The translations under genes and the position numbers were made by a program. The notes under the pieces were generated by a model that saw only the letters and a list, made by a program, of their open reading frames with translations, did not search any database and was not told where the DNA came from. This document shows, one piece after another, positions 44,493-57,159 of a DNA stretch of 64,000 bases; the first letter of the stretch is position 1; every line of letters begins with the position of its first letter. Source of the DNA: Mytilinidion resinicola (lineage: Eukaryota; Ascomycota; Dothideomycetes; Mytilinidiales; Mytilinidiaceae); assembly GCF_010093595.1 (NCBI RefSeq), contig NW_022985438.1, forward strand, positions 2,476,786 to 2,540,785, read 5' to 3'.

Positions 44493-46222
44493 TTACGCCC
44501 AGAACTCACCAGACAACCACCTGTTGAAGAAGTCCAAGCTGGCCTCGGGCTGGTCGTGGGGCACCATGTGGCCGCCAGCGTGGAGCTGTATGAAGCTGAA
44601 GTTGCCGCTAGCCTTGAAGGCGCCGATCTTCTTGTCAGAGTCGCTGAGGATGAGGTCGGCCAACTTTTCCTTGTTGTAAGCCTTCTGGCCGGGCCACTCG
44701 AGCGCCTCAGCCCAGGCTTGGTTGCCGAGCCAGTTGCCTGTGATTGTTAGCTTTGCGCTGCATGGTTGGTATTGGCAATACGTACAGATGTAATCGGCAT
44801 CACCAGCGTAGATGAGGACGGGGATCTTCTCGAGGATACCAGGGACCAGACGGTGGAAGGGCTTCATCCAGTCACCCTGGAAGAGGAAGTTGCGGTTGAT
44901 ATCGAAGTTGCAGCTCTCGTAAGACGACACCTCAGCACCAAGAGCCTCTTGAACTTCAGCCTTGTTGAGGTAGGAGGTGATCCACTCAAGATCATTGTAG
45001 CACAAGCTGCCACCCTCGCATTTGCCACGGACATCGTAGACGTTCTGGCCGGTGCGCTGGTAGGGGCCGATCATGGCGTTGTTGCAGTAGATCGAAGCAG
45101 GAACACAGGACCAGACGCTCTCGGAGTCGTAGCACTGCTGGATCAAGTTGGCACAACGGGGGTAGGCGTTGTCCATAGCCTGGCATTCGCTCTCATCGAG
45201 AACAGCGGGCCATCCTCCCTCACCGCAAGCCATAGGCTTGTAGTACTCGTACTGTGTAAGACCATCGGTAAGACCGTTGCCAATAAGAACCGACTTGAGG
45301 TTGATGTTGGTCTTCTTGTGGGACAGGATCTCGGAAGTGAAGACTGGGATATAGTGACCGGCATATGACTCGCCAGCAATGTGGAAGTCTTGAGTAGCAT
45401 ACTCGGGGAACTGCTTGAAGAACAGGGTGAGGAGCGCATACACGTCCTTGCCTGCAGCCACAGTGTTGCTCACTGATCCGCCAGAGTAGGAGAAACCAAC
45501 GTTGACGGGTTGATCCAAGAAGATGACTGAAGCATTGCTGTTCCAGGAGTAGTCATTGTATACCGTCTCGACCTTCTTGTTGATGGAGGAGGGTCCGAGT
45601 TCCATGAAAAGGCCGGTAAGGGACGAGCAGCCGGGGCCACCATTCAACCAAAGAACCACAGGGTCGTTCTTAGGGTCATTTCGAGACTCGAAAAACCCTT
45701 AAAGCATCATTAGCGTGGTACTGATAGATGTTCTGTGGCATACATACAGTAAAATAGATGCTTGTCATCTTCCTCATCGTCGAGGTAGCCACTGTACTGC
45801 TTGACCTTATCGACATTAAGCGCCTTAGGGTCGACCTTCTTGGTCCGGAGATTGTAGCTTTCCAGCTTTCCATCAACATCCCTCTCCTTCTCGCCATTGG
45901 CATTCTCGACCCAGACGCTCTGGACATCAGCACCCTTGATGATGTGATCCCAATGCGTATCGGGCTTGCGAGTGTGTGGCTTTGAAGGAGAAAAGAAGTT
46001 CGCCTGTTCGAATGACTGGGGGAACATCATGGCAACCTCATCCCAGACGGCGCGTGCGTCGACGGAGAGAGACTTCAGTGACTCCTCTAGGTTGTGCAGC
46101 GGCCTCAGCCATGACTCCTTGGTCGACTCGGTCAGAACCTTGGGGAGCTGCAGAGGCTGCTGCTGCGGCATGAGAGCCGCAGAAGCTGCCCCGATGAGCA
46201 GAGATGATGCCGCAACCTTCAT
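44493..46222 (-). CDS. cpyA: vacuolar serine carboxypeptidase Y
   Basis: Exons 46222-45748, 45697-44786 and 44737-44493 encode 543 residues, the normal CPY precursor length. It has a signal peptide ([16 protein letters not shown]), a propeptide, and the mature enzyme from about [19 protein letters not shown]. The catalytic triad is intact: Ser in [11 protein letters not shown] (near 269), Asp in [17 protein letters not shown], His in [14 protein letters not shown]. The oxyanion motif [14 protein letters not shown] and many Cys residues of the family are conserved. It is a vacuolar exopeptidase removing C-terminal residues and acting in zymogen activation. Both introns use GTATGT/GTACGT donors and preserve phase. 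Confidence 0.96.
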
Positions 46223-46832
46223 GGTGGCGATGGGCGGCTAGGAGAGCTTCCGGAGCTCTGAGCGCTGGCAACTGGGAGCTCTCTCGGAGACGATAAGGAT
46301 GGATGCGTGAAAGAAATGTGTGCAATCGAGCCCCTCAGATGATGGAGAGCACAGTGGAGAATGGGTAAGATGGATGGGAAGAGTGTATGGCGAGGATGAG
46401 GATGGATGAGAGATGGATGGTGTTGTCAAAGGCAACCAGATGATGACGCCCCGATGGCCGCTTATCGGGAAGCTGCTAAGCCCGGCTCGTGATCCCCAGC
46501 CACCCAGATTGTGCCTGACTCGCTGCCCTGCTTTTGGCCAGGAACGCGACCAGGCATTGTGGCATCGCCGTGTTTCACCTGCCTGCCCAGATGTCACGCA
46601 CGCTGTTCGAGTTGCACCTTTCCGTGCATTCGATAGTAGTAGAGGTCTAGACTTTAGTTTCCAAGAGAGTCTGGTAGTATTGTGAGTCAGTCGCTTCTGC
46701 AGAGTGACACAGGGCCTGCAGAGAGCCTTGTGACGCACCCGTGAAGACTGTAGTACCCTCCGAATTTCACCCCGCCAAAAGTCATCCCATCTCACTGATA
46801 CATTACAACTAACGCAAGTAAAATCATTCATA
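46223..46832. promoter_or_regulatory. divergent promoter region (CPY / SBDS)
   Basis: About 610 bp between divergent genes, with GGATGG/GATGGA-rich short repeats near 46375-46425. No factor site assigned. Confidence 0.4.
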
Positions 46833-47884
46833 ATGCCTATCAACCAGGTACTAGATAGTGTCTCACTTCCCGTGTCTATCCAGCTGACACTGTCTAGCCT
46901 TCCAACCAGATCAAGCTCACAAATGTGTCCCTGGTGCGCATGAAAAAGGGTAAGAACAGCTCTGCACTTCTTGATATTCGCATCTAACTCCAGAAAACAG
47001 GCAAGAAGCGTTACGAGATAGCCTGCTACAAGAACAAAGTCCTCGAATGGAGAAGCGGCGTAGAGAAGGACCTCGACAATGTCCTCCAAATCCCTAACGT
47101 CTTCCTCTCCGTCAGTAAAGGCCAAGCCGCACCGCACCAGGACCTCGCAAAGTCCTTCGGGGCAAAGACGCCTATGGACGATATCATACTCGAAATTCTG
47201 AACAAGGGCGAGCTACAAGTCGGAGAAAAGGAGAGGCATGCACAGCTCGAGAGAATCCACAACGAGGTTATCGACATCGTCGCTGGCAAGCTGGTAGACC
47301 CAACGACGAAGCGAGTCTACACGACCGGCATGATAGACAAGGCCCTAGACCAACTCAGTTCCCAAATACAGACCCAGCAGGCCGAAGCAAAGGCGGATGC
47401 GGCTGCGGCTTCACGCGACCCTGCTGCGAAGACGGCTGACGATGCTACCGCTACCGAGGGGAAAGGCAAGGCAAAAGAGCTACCGAAGTGGACAGGTGTG
47501 GTCACAACGAAATCGGCCAAATCGCAGGCTCTGGATGCGATGAAGGCTCTGATTGCTCACCAGCCAATCCCCGTGTCGAGGGCTCGCATGAGGCTAAGGA
47601 TAACATGCCCTACCCCCATCCTGAAGCAATCGGTCAAGGCTCCTCCGAAGGCTGGCGGAGAGAGCGCAGATGGTGAAGAGAAGGCACATGGTACTGTGAA
47701 GGACCGTATACTGACCTACGTCGAGGAGGTCGAAAAGCAAGAGGTTGCAGGGGATGAGTGGGAAGTCACTGGCTTCGTCGAGCCTGGTGCATACAAGGCG
47801 CTTACGGAATTCATTGGAAGCCATACAAAAGGCCGTGGCCGGGCCGAAGTGCTGGACATGGCGGTCGTCCACGAAGATGATTGA
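46833..47884 (+). CDS. SDO1: ribosome maturation factor SBDS/Sdo1
   Basis: Exons 46833-46847 (15 nt), 46898-46949 and 47001-47884 give 316 residues. The order matches SBDS: NQIKLTNVSLVRMKKGKKRY, EIACYKNKVLEWRSGVEKDL, VFLSVSKGQAAPHQDLAKSF, then IILEILNKGELQVGEKER and KRVYTTGMIDKALDQL. A third domain starts at RARMRLRITCPTPI. Sdo1 with the GTPase Efl1 evicts Tif6/eIF6 from late 60S subunits in the cytoplasm. Compared with the shorter yeast protein (about 250 residues), this one carries an Ala/Lys-rich insert (about 47380-47500) and a Gly/Glu-rich insert (near 47650-47690). The 15-nt first coding exon encodes only MPINQ. Confidence 0.95.
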
Positions 47885-48493
47885 GTGTGAGCGCTCTCGA
47901 GAGGCTGCACTGGCAATGTGCCTGCGGGTCTGGTACTGGAAAAAGGGGCGTGTATTGAAGGCTAGGATGAAGGTAAAAACACGTCGACCCAAGCAAAATG
48001 ATATTGGTTCATGACCTTGGCGAGATCCTACTGATCTGAAGTCAGCGTTTTCGTTGTACGTTTGGCGAAACTTGATCATCCATCTCATAGCGCAATGCCA
48101 CTTTTTAGGTCACTTAAAAGCTCAACTCCACTTCCTACCTCTCCTCTTTGCTTTTCCAAAGATTTTTCCTCTCGTCATTCTAGAATATCCTAGAGCTCCA
48201 TCTCCCCAAAACACCCCTAACCCTCCCCCGGCACCCACAAAAGCACACCATCCCGCCATCCCCCTCCCCTCCGAAGCGCACGCGACAACTGGCACCACGA
48301 AGTCTCACCTCCAAAGTACCCTTAAACCACCCAACCGAAACAAACGCAAGTCACTCCAATCAATCCCGCGGGTGCGGTACGGGGTCCAGCACCAGCCAGT
48401 CAGACGCTGCCAGCTCACGGGCAAACGAAGTGCTACCAACACTAGCGCCAAAGACTCCGACTTCACGGATTCTCTCGTCTCGAATGAATCCGA
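47885..48493. other. convergent intergenic region
   Basis: A plus-strand open frame covers 48054-48500 but has no recognisable family, overlaps the spliced minus-strand candidate and starts in an unlikely context. Not called. Confidence 0.35.
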
Positions 48494-48958
48494 TTATTGA
48501 TCCCGAGTGAATACGGGCCGAGCTGCAGGTCTTAACGGTTTCGGATGCGGTGCAGCGTTTCGGTGCCGAGGGTATGCAGGGTGAAATGTCCCCCACGATG
48601 CTGTCTCTGGGGTAGGCAGATCTGTTGAAGGGCGAGTTTTCTCCGGTGGTTGGGGATGGTGTTGGCGGAGGGTCGACATCTCGAATTGGCGGGCGAGGTC
48701 TACTAGTAATGGCGAGGTTTGGTAAGGTTTGGGTTGATGTCAGTCTTGACCTGCCTTGTAAACACTAGAGGGTTCAAATGAGGGTCTCTGCGGTCGTGTT
48801 GATGCTTTAAGCGATGGTCTGGCGTGATATGGCTGCTGAGTCTGTTTAAAGAGAATCAGATGACGGTGGCACGATTGACCAGGACATCCATGTCTTAGAA
48901 TCTTGCTTTGGAGCTCAGGCTTCCAAGCTTTGCGGTGTAGGGCGCTCATATTTAACAT
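48494..48958 (-). CDS. hypothetical small protein
   Basis: Exons 48958-48751 and 48702-48494 join in phase 1 across a 48-nt intron (donor gtcaag, weak; acceptor ttactag) to give 138 residues. The N-terminus has MLNMSALHRKAWKPELQSK, the junction reads VDLARQFEMSTLRQHH, and the rest is Pro-rich and disordered. Support comes only from the phase-consistent splice and clean ends. I do not recognise it; it could be spurious. Confidence 0.35.
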
Positions 48959-49431
48959 CAGCTAGACTGCATAGATAGAAGAGTAGTTTCCATTAACGTA
49001 TGTCTATGTACATTCAAACGTGCGCTCGTAAGTCGTAATATCAAATCATAAAATCGTAGGGATGATCCGGCACCCATCATGAATCGTACGCAAGGAGAAA
49101 AGAACAAACAAAAGGCCACATATGAAAGTTGAGAGTAGAGACGAAATGCGTCGAGGAAACTCCCCAATGCAAATGTACGCAGGACTAGAAGATTGAAGCA
49201 GATGATAGAGAAACGAGAACCAAAAAAGAATGCAAAGCTGTTCATGAGTTTCGTAAATGCCAGCAAAGTAAATCGAGAATAGGACATAAGGAAAGGTAAT
49301 AAATACTCCATGTATGCCTTGAACTTTTACTTTTCCTTTCCCAACTCCAAAGATTCTCAGCCTTCGCTCTCCCTTTCTATCCTCACCTGTCGACCACCCA
49401 CATACTCACGGCGCCTCCATTCCGTCTTGCT
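48959..49431. other. intergenic region
   Basis: About 470 bp, AT-rich, between two minus-strand genes. No gene supported. Confidence 0.4.
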
Positions 49432-50025
49432 CTAATCCCACCACGCGGTTCTCGCAATCCTCCCGTTTCGCTGCAAGATCGCCAACACAATAGCGCTGCT
49501 CGTGCTAATGCCCCATACCCGCTGGATCGGTTCCGCAATCATGGTCCAGTCGTACCGCCTTACGTCGTACAAGTCCAAGACCACCCGAACCAACCAGGGG
49601 TCGATGAACTCGCTGTCTGGATCCTCGTGCAACGCGCGCACGCGCGGGTGACGCTGAGACTGGGCCAAGGAGGCGTAAGAGGGCGGCGGCGATGGCGCCG
49701 TCACGTATGCCCGCGCTTCGACATCGGATTCAAGCTCCTCGTCAGAGTCGGAGGCCTCGGCCACGGAAGAAAGCGTGCTGCATGTTGATGGACTTGATGG
49801 ACTGGGACTGGGGGTCTGGGTCGCGCGCGTTGGGAGAGTCAGCTGCTGGATCAGGACGCGGGAGCTGGTGACTGAAGGTACGAGTTTCGTGGGGCCGTTG
49901 AAGAGGTGAGAAGAGGATTTCGAGTACGGCGACGTTGAAGGCCGACGGGTCGGAGAGTCGAAGGTCGCAGACCGTGAACGGTGGATGTACGGTTTGGGTG
50001 AGGGCGTGCTTGGGTTTCTGATCAT
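49432..50025 (-). CDS. hypothetical protein with conserved-looking C-terminal module
   Basis: A single exon of 197 residues, ATG at 50025 (MIRNPSTPSPKPYIHRSRS). The first two thirds are Ser/Pro/Thr-rich and disordered, with an acidic patch (DSDEELESDVEA). The last 60 residues form a compact, Trp-containing module (EFIDPWLVRVVLDLYDVRRY, then WTMIAEPIQRVWGIST and ILQRNGRIARTAWWD) that looks like a folded helical domain. It should be the functional part. Family not recognised. Confidence 0.65.
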   Translation of the reverse strand: MIRNPSTPSPKPYIHRSRSATFDSPTRRPSTSPYSKSSSHLFNGPTKLVPSVTSSRVLIQQLTLPTRATQTPSPSPSSPSTCSTLSSVAEASDSDEELESDVEARAYVTAPSPPPSYASLAQSQRHPRVRALHEDPDSEFIDPWLVRVVLDLYDVRRYDWTMIAEPIQRVWGISTSSAIVLAILQRNGRIARTAWWD

Positions 50026-50775
50026 GGTGACGGCTCTTGTATGACTTTTGGTGGAGGAATTATGGTAATATACAGACAGTGAAAGGAAACCCGAGGCGAG
50101 CGGGAGAAGGCGGCGCTGAGAAACGTGGTGGATGGGTAGGGGGGCTTATATCAAAGCGGAAGGGCTGATGGGGGCGTGGGAGTATGGTGGTGTGGGAGTA
50201 CTCCACACCTGCGGGAAGAAGAGACTGCTGCGGTGTTTAATCCCTAGACTCACGGGAGGGGGAAATGGTAGTGCGTGAAACGCAGGGTGTCAAGAGGGTC
50301 CTCCACAAGCCCGGTGCGGCCCGCTAATGTCAGGAGACACGTTGAGAACCGTCCGCCCCGGGCCTGGTGTTGGAAGCCTCTTCTGCTCTCGAGGATACGA
50401 TGGTCGTCGACGCTGGTGCAGGGGTGTGACGTGGTTTGACCTCCACTGCAGCCGAATCATCACGCTCTTGGCCCTCGAAGCACGACCAGCGCGAGCAATC
50501 CTTCCGGGTCATTGACAGATGCAGGTCGGAAATTAGAGGCCACGTAGCAGGGTCAAAATCAGTAGAATTGGGGGACATGCAGATTTTGAAGCTTCAGTAT
50601 TGGACTCCCCGGTTTTAGCCCTGTTGACCTATTCCTCGGCCTTGCCTCAGGCGAATAGAGCCGCATGAAGAGTAAAGGAAAGCCAATCAAGGTAATGCAA
50701 ACAACATTCCAGTGGACTTCTCCCGCGCCCCCAGAATCCACGTCCCCCACGCCATCTCCACATGCCAGCACAGAC
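50026..50775. other. intergenic region
   Basis: About 750 bp between two minus-strand genes, holding the promoter of the 49432-50025 gene. No gene supported. Confidence 0.4.
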
Positions 50776-51857
<1,082 letters not shown>

Positions 51858-52688
51858 ATGGGCAGCTCTCTGGACGTCCGTTCGTGGCTGCGTTGTCGTT
51901 GGCGTTGCGAAGAGCGGAGGTTCAGCGCTTCGACATCGTGAAAACTGCCGCGATGTGTGCGCCTTGGCACTCATCACGTGGCAGAAGCGAAAGATCTTCG
52001 CGCCACACTTCCTGTTGTGGCGGTGCAATTCCATCTCCCAACCGGACCTCGACTCACGACCTCGGGACTCCTCAACCATCATGCATTATTTCTTATGCTT
52101 AACTGTTTCCATGTTCTTCTATAGAATAGACTCTACTCAGCTACAACGATGTAGTGGAGTAACAGATAATCGAATTGACAAACTCGGAAGTATTTAGCTT
52201 CTATCGTTCGAGTCCATTTGGACGTCGTTTCTTGCGTATTTCATTATTTCATCTACGTTCATTTACTCACGGCGCAAATTGTCACTCATCTTCAAGCTCA
52301 CGCACTCAGTACGATGGTTAGGTCAGTCCGCATCGTTTATAATATCTCCTCGGCGATGATGGCTTTCATTATCACAGCGGCTGGTCTTCTGCTCATCCAT
52401 CACACGTGTTATTCTCGGTATCGATACCCAATATGCTCGTCACCGCTATCCCAACGTGGTATCCCGTCGGCACGTGTTCTTCTTTGCCTCACGCTTCACT
52501 ACTAATAACTACTCCGGGCTTCGTGTACTCTACGGTCACACACGTAGGAAGGAACCCACATCAGGAAAAGGTAGACTCTTCATATGAAGCCAAAAGACTC
52601 CCGCATAAATGGTTCTTTCAAAGTTCCTTCTTAACCCCATTTTTTGATATCCAGGGGCTGTTCCACAGATTGCACAAATCCACGACCG
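51858..52688. promoter_or_regulatory. divergent promoter region (RPS18 / 52689 gene)
   Basis: About 830 bp between divergent genes. Open frames here are short and unsupported. Confidence 0.4.
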
Positions 52689-54098
52689 ATGCTACTTCCC
52701 AGGGCCCGGTTCGGGTCGCCGCCTCCATCTCCTCCCCCAATCACCAGAGAGCTCGTCAAGTCCTATTTGAAAGGGCCGGATGATAGTGACGACGGTGGCG
52801 ACGAAGACTACAGTGACTCTGATGAAAGCTTCGTTTCCTCCACAAACTCAAGTCTCGGTCTGCAACATACAGAGTGTGCAAAGCTGGCTGGCATTATCAA
52901 ATTTCCCGAAGACGATTGTTCTGATGTCAAGCTTTGGCTTGAACGACTTTGTCAAGAGGAGATGAGCAAAGTCGAATGGGCGCCAGAATACTGCCCCGTA
53001 ATCGAGACCCTCAGTTGTGCAACGAGTTGCGCGGATTTCGGCGATATGGTCGTTCTTTTACTCGATGGTACTTCCAACACTCTCCAGGCTGATCCAATCT
53101 TCATCAAACCTTCTGGTCTCGGGATGAACATAGAGGGACTGGAAAATTGTCGAGCAGGGCTGGGTCCACAACCGGAGAAGAAACTTGACATCTTGGGTAG
53201 CATTTGGCGACCGGTCGAGTGGAATGTTGACGGAGAACACATAAGATCAAGTATTGATCTTTACCAAAGAATTGTGCCAGCAAAGACATTGCCGTCATAC
53301 ATCGAGACTCAGCGAGAAGTCTGCGAGTGGAACAACTCGATTTCCGCCGATCAGGCCTCGAGGATCCACGTTCAAGAATGGAACAGAGACGTTATCAAAA
53401 TTGCTTTGCAAGACAAGCTCGTCAAGATGAATAAGCGTGTTGCCCATCATAAGACGCTCATCAGGAATCGCATGCGTGCTGCAAAAATAGTGCAGAACGA
53501 CGACGAAGTTGAACGACTCGTGGAGGAGAAGCGTCAGTTCAACAAGCAGAACTTTGACGAATGTGCGAGCGAGGTCCTCGCCGATATCATGAAGGAGCAA
53601 AAAGCTACAGAGATTCAAGTGCTGGACGATTTGATTGATCTAACGGTCTCACATGCTGCGCAGAAAGAGCTGCTAGCTTCGCACTATCGATCTCTTCCGG
53701 AGCGGGTTCAGATGTGTCAGACTGCGAACACCACATTCCAGCAAACCCTAGATCAGGAATCCAGCAACATGGACCGCTTCCTTGGGAATGTTGACTTCCT
53801 CGCAAGTGAATCGGTAATGAGATCAAAAAGAGCCTGGATACGAGCTCGCAAGATCACTGCCCAAGACATAAAACCAGAGAATCGAACGGAAGTCTTGGAG
53901 AAGCGTCTTGGCAACGCGGCCGGGACTCTGAGTATGATGTCGAATGTCTATGATGACAACAAGCTCGTGGACGATTTCTCGAAGTGCACATCTGAGATTT
54001 GCGATAATCTTCTCACGTCACTTCAAAAGATCTCGGAGGCCGCGCAAGCCCAACTCGATCTGTATAGAGATGCCTATGCATGGCTAGGAGGCGACTAG
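52689..54098 (+). CDS. hypothetical coiled-coil protein
   Basis: A single exon of 469 residues from the ATG at 52689 (MLLPRARFGSPPPSPPPITR). After a Pro-rich start there is an acidic Asp/Ser patch (DDSDDGGDEDYSDSDESF), a globular-looking part with SDVKLWLERLCQEEM and DMVVLLLDGTSNTLQ, and then a long helical, charged region from about residue 190 (QEWNRDVIKIALQDKLVKMN, DDEVERLVEEKRQFNKQNF). It ends LDLYRDAYAWLGGD. Coiled-coil character is inferred from the heptad-like Leu/Ile spacing. No family recognised; no membrane segment. Confidence 0.7.
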   Translation: MLLPRARFGSPPPSPPPITRELVKSYLKGPDDSDDGGDEDYSDSDESFVSSTNSSLGLQHTECAKLAGIIKFPEDDCSDVKLWLERLCQEEMSKVEWAPEYCPVIETLSCATSCADFGDMVVLLLDGTSNTLQADPIFIKPSGLGMNIEGLENCRAGLGPQPEKKLDILGSIWRPVEWNVDGEHIRSSIDLYQRIVPAKTLPSYIETQREVCEWNNSISADQASRIHVQEWNRDVIKIALQDKLVKMNKRVAHHKTLIRNRMRAAKIVQNDDEVERLVEEKRQFNKQNFDECASEVLADIMKEQKATEIQVLDDLIDLTVSHAAQKELLASHYRSLPERVQMCQTANTTFQQTLDQESSNMDRFLGNVDFLASESVMRSKRAWIRARKITAQDIKPENRTEVLEKRLGNAAGTLSMMSNVYDDNKLVDDFSKCTSEICDNLLTSLQKISEAAQAQLDLYRDAYAWLGGD

Positions 54099-54714
54099 GT
54101 GAGACTTGTCAGCGTAGAGTAAAGGCGATTCAGTTTGTTAGTTCTTACTCTACTGTTGAGAATCTAGCCCCTATTTCTCTGCAATGCCCTTCTCGTCTTT
54201 TTCGCACCCAAGCTTTAAATCATATTATTGGCGTGTCTCTATTGAGTTGATAATTTCTTCATCTACTAGGCCATCCTACGGCCGTTTGATAGCATGTAGT
54301 CTTCGCCAAGTTCAAAAATCTCCTCCGAGCCAACAAAAATGATTCAAGCTTTATTTTAACGCAAATGTCTATACCTAAGACATTTGAGACAGTAGGAGAA
54401 ATAGGTACTCCTTTATTTCCTTAGAAGTCTTGAGCGCATTTATTCATCCTTTGTTTGCGCAGATGTGTCGCGGAAAATGAACCTACCTCGCCGCTAGGCA
54501 ACGAGACGGTCTCGCCTAGTGAGAACAAAGCATCGCCGAATGGAGCCACAAAGACATAGAGACAAATAACAATGGCATTGATGCTTCACGGCATCCTAGT
54601 GAAGAGCTTACTACTAGCTTACCCACGATATTATGCCCCCACATGCAGATTTTGCGTACGTTCAGATAGGCACATTGTCGAGATTGCAGCACACCACCAC
54701 ACCGGCCTTTCAAG
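54099..54714. other. intergenic region
   Basis: About 620 bp, AT-rich, no supported gene. Confidence 0.4.
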
Positions 54715-55119
54715 ATGCGGAAGCAAAAGACTTGCTATAGACTAAAAGCAACCTGGGAACGCGACCCAACCAGGAAGCCCTCCCTGAAACTGGTCGAACC
54801 ATGCTTCGACTGGTACTGCGAAACCTGCCGCGTTGCTTTTGAGCCGTACGTAGCTCCTCCGCTAAAACTTGGTCCGCCAGTCCTTCCGACACCGAAGTCG
54901 CCTATGCGGAATCGCCAGATTCTGGTGCAACGAGGGGTCAAGCTTTTGTTTCGAGATGAGAAAAGAAAGAAGAAGTACCGGACGTTGATCAATCGGGTGA
55001 AGCGAAGGGAAAAGAGGGCTGTGCAGCTGTTCTTTTGGACGAAAGAGGGGATGAGGGAATTCAAGAGGGTTGTTGAGGAGATAGAGGCGAGGAAAAGGAG
55101 GAGGATGAGTTGGTGCTGA
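54715..55119 (+). CDS. hypothetical basic protein
   Basis: A 134-residue single-exon frame with ATG at 54715 (MRKQKTCYRLKATWERDP). It is strongly basic: DEKRKKKYRTLINRVKRREK and EIEARKRRRMSWC. The segment FDWYCETCRVAFEPYV has a CxxC pair. Composition would suit a nucleic-acid-bound or ribosome-associated protein, but no family is recognised and there is no intron to support it. Confidence 0.4.
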   Translation: MRKQKTCYRLKATWERDPTRKPSLKLVEPCFDWYCETCRVAFEPYVAPPLKLGPPVLPTPKSPMRNRQILVQRGVKLLFRDEKRKKKYRTLINRVKRREKRAVQLFFWTKEGMREFKRVVEEIEARKRRRMSWC

Positions 55120-55365
55120 GGAGAAAGAGGGGGATAGGTGTGGAGTATAGGAAAGGTTGATGATGCAAAATGACCTCAAGTCAATTTCACCGTGGATCAA
55201 TCATTGCTGTCAAAAGCCGACTTCAATTTCAGGCATCCCCCATAAAAAGAGGCTACAAGGAAGCTCAATCTCTCGCCATAAACAAAACTACGTGTTGACC
55301 TCGGCAGCAGCTCAAACGCTTACAATGAGTCGACCACGCCGGGGCCATCACTCTACATGACCATC

Positions 55366-56143
55366 TCACTCCGTCTTGCTTTCGGACCTCGTCTTGTGGT
55401 CCTCGTCAGCGTCATCATCCTCACCACTTTCAAGCTGAAGTTTGAGTTCAGCTCGAAGGTCCGCTGCGATCAGACCAAATACCAGAGACTTGCGACCCAC
55501 ATTTTCCAAAACTGGAAGTTTCTCTCTTGCTAGTTCTGTTGCCATGCGCTCTTTTAACATCTTTCCCGTGAAATAGACGCCATGCTCCTTCGCCTTTTCA
55601 ACAATCTCTTCCTCCGGAATGATGGTGCTCAAGCAAAGAAGAGTACAACCTTGAAGGAGGTGGGGGGTGTAAGGTATTACGTCGTTCACAATGTCAGCTC
55701 GGAAGTCTTCGTCTGGTTGGAGCGGATGGTCGTCAAGGGTGTCGAAGAGTTGTTGAAGCTCGATGGTACTGGATTCCACTTCTTGTCCTTCATCGTCCTT
55801 GGTGATGAAGAGGACCTCCAAGCTGAAATCAGGTCGGCCACTCTGGCTTATAATAGCTCTTAGGCTAGAATAACTGTGCTTCATTGCAATAGCTTCATCC
55901 TTCTTAGTCGCGAACCTGTAGTACCCTTTCGGGGATCTAATGGACGTGGGAATATTTTGGGTCGACCAAGGTTTCTCTTCTTTACCCTGCTTATCCAGAT
56001 CCAGACTCAACTGTTCAGCCAGTTTACTGCTCTGTTCTTGGAGACTGTATTCCTCCTATGAATCGCATTAGTGAAATGCATGCGTGAGAGTTACTGCCGT
56101 CTCAGATACTTACATCACTCGCTTCGGGTTTGTCGCTCGCCAT
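55366..56143 (-). CDS. hypothetical protein, acidic C-terminus
   Basis: Exons 56143-56114 (MASDKPEASD) and 56055-55366 join in phase 0 across a 58-nt intron, giving 239 residues. Visible features are a short acidic N-terminus, a compact part with RSPKGYYRFATKKDEAIAMK and FSLEVLFITKDDEGQEV, a hydrophobic-rich middle (VIPYTPHLLQGCTLLCLSTI) that is too polar for a clear membrane span, and a very acidic tail (ESGEDDDADEDHKTRSE). Good splice signals support it. Family not recognised. Confidence 0.65.
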
Positions 56144-57159
56144 GAGTGACAGCGTGGCGCACGGTGATTAAATGGACGCTGATGAAGAGAGGTTACTTCA
56201 GGATGAAAATTATCAGAGGACCCGTTGCGCCAGACTTAAGTAGTTGCTGTGAACAAGAAGTTTGCAAAATGAAAGGAATCGAGCACGAAGGAATGTCAGA
56301 CATGGATTGCAACATTTTGAAAGGGAAGATTCCAAACCTGTCCAAAGTTTACCATGACGAATTCTAATGGCCAATAGTCATGGTAGGACCTCCAGGAGCG
56401 TTCTATCTTGAAGAGCTTTAGAGTGGCGGCTCACAGTACCATGAGACCGATGGGGTTCATTATGTAGGAAAGGGAGCTAGCGTAGTTCTACGAAGTCACA
56501 GTGGTCCACCAAAGCCTGTATTCCTTTTTGCCTTTCTTTACAATACATCGCTGGCTGTCCAGAAGTCTGGAGGAGTTATCAGTCACGTCATGCCAGAATT
56601 TTGGCTTAGTGGGCGACCAAATGAGCCACTTCTGGTTGGCAGGGCTAGCAATCCAGAATGGCGCCGAAGAAGTAGTGAATCTGATATGGATGCACAAAAA
56701 GAGTGACGGATTAATGTCGCTCTTGCGGTGTTGGAATAGTCTAGAGTACGCGTTTTGCTTGTCTCTTGACCATATTGCAGCAAATTCACTATAGCATTAA
56801 GCGTATGAAGTAGACAGCTCTGACCAAAGGCGAGCGATGCGTGCAGCTTCAGGACCTCTAAGAGGCAATGAGACGGCGAAGTGACGGGGAGGAAGCCAAG
56901 GGTAGGGTCCACTATTCGAAAGTAGCTTAGCGGTCAAACTAGCGACGTCGCGAAGATTATTTACAACGTCGAGCTTCGTCGAGCTCTACTCCCCACCTCC
57001 CCTCCACCGCTTCACCAGCAACCTCTCCTTCGCTGCCTCAACCTAGGCGAAGACAGAGATCCTCTCTCCGCGCCGGGCGAGGTAGGCACAATCTGTCTTG
57101 CTGCCACTGCTCTCTTTTCTCCAGTCCTTTCGCCGGGCCAGTGCCCACCGCCGCCCATC
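56144..57159. promoter_or_regulatory. divergent promoter region upstream of SF3B3
   Basis: About 1 kb between divergent genes. A pyrimidine-rich tract (57000-57150) lies directly upstream of the SF3B3 ATG. Short open frames are not convincing. Confidence 0.4.

Noticed and set aside
48054..48500. 148-codon plus-strand open frame
   Set aside because: Low-complexity Pro/Ser composition, no intron logic and no family. It overlaps a better spliced candidate on the minus strand.
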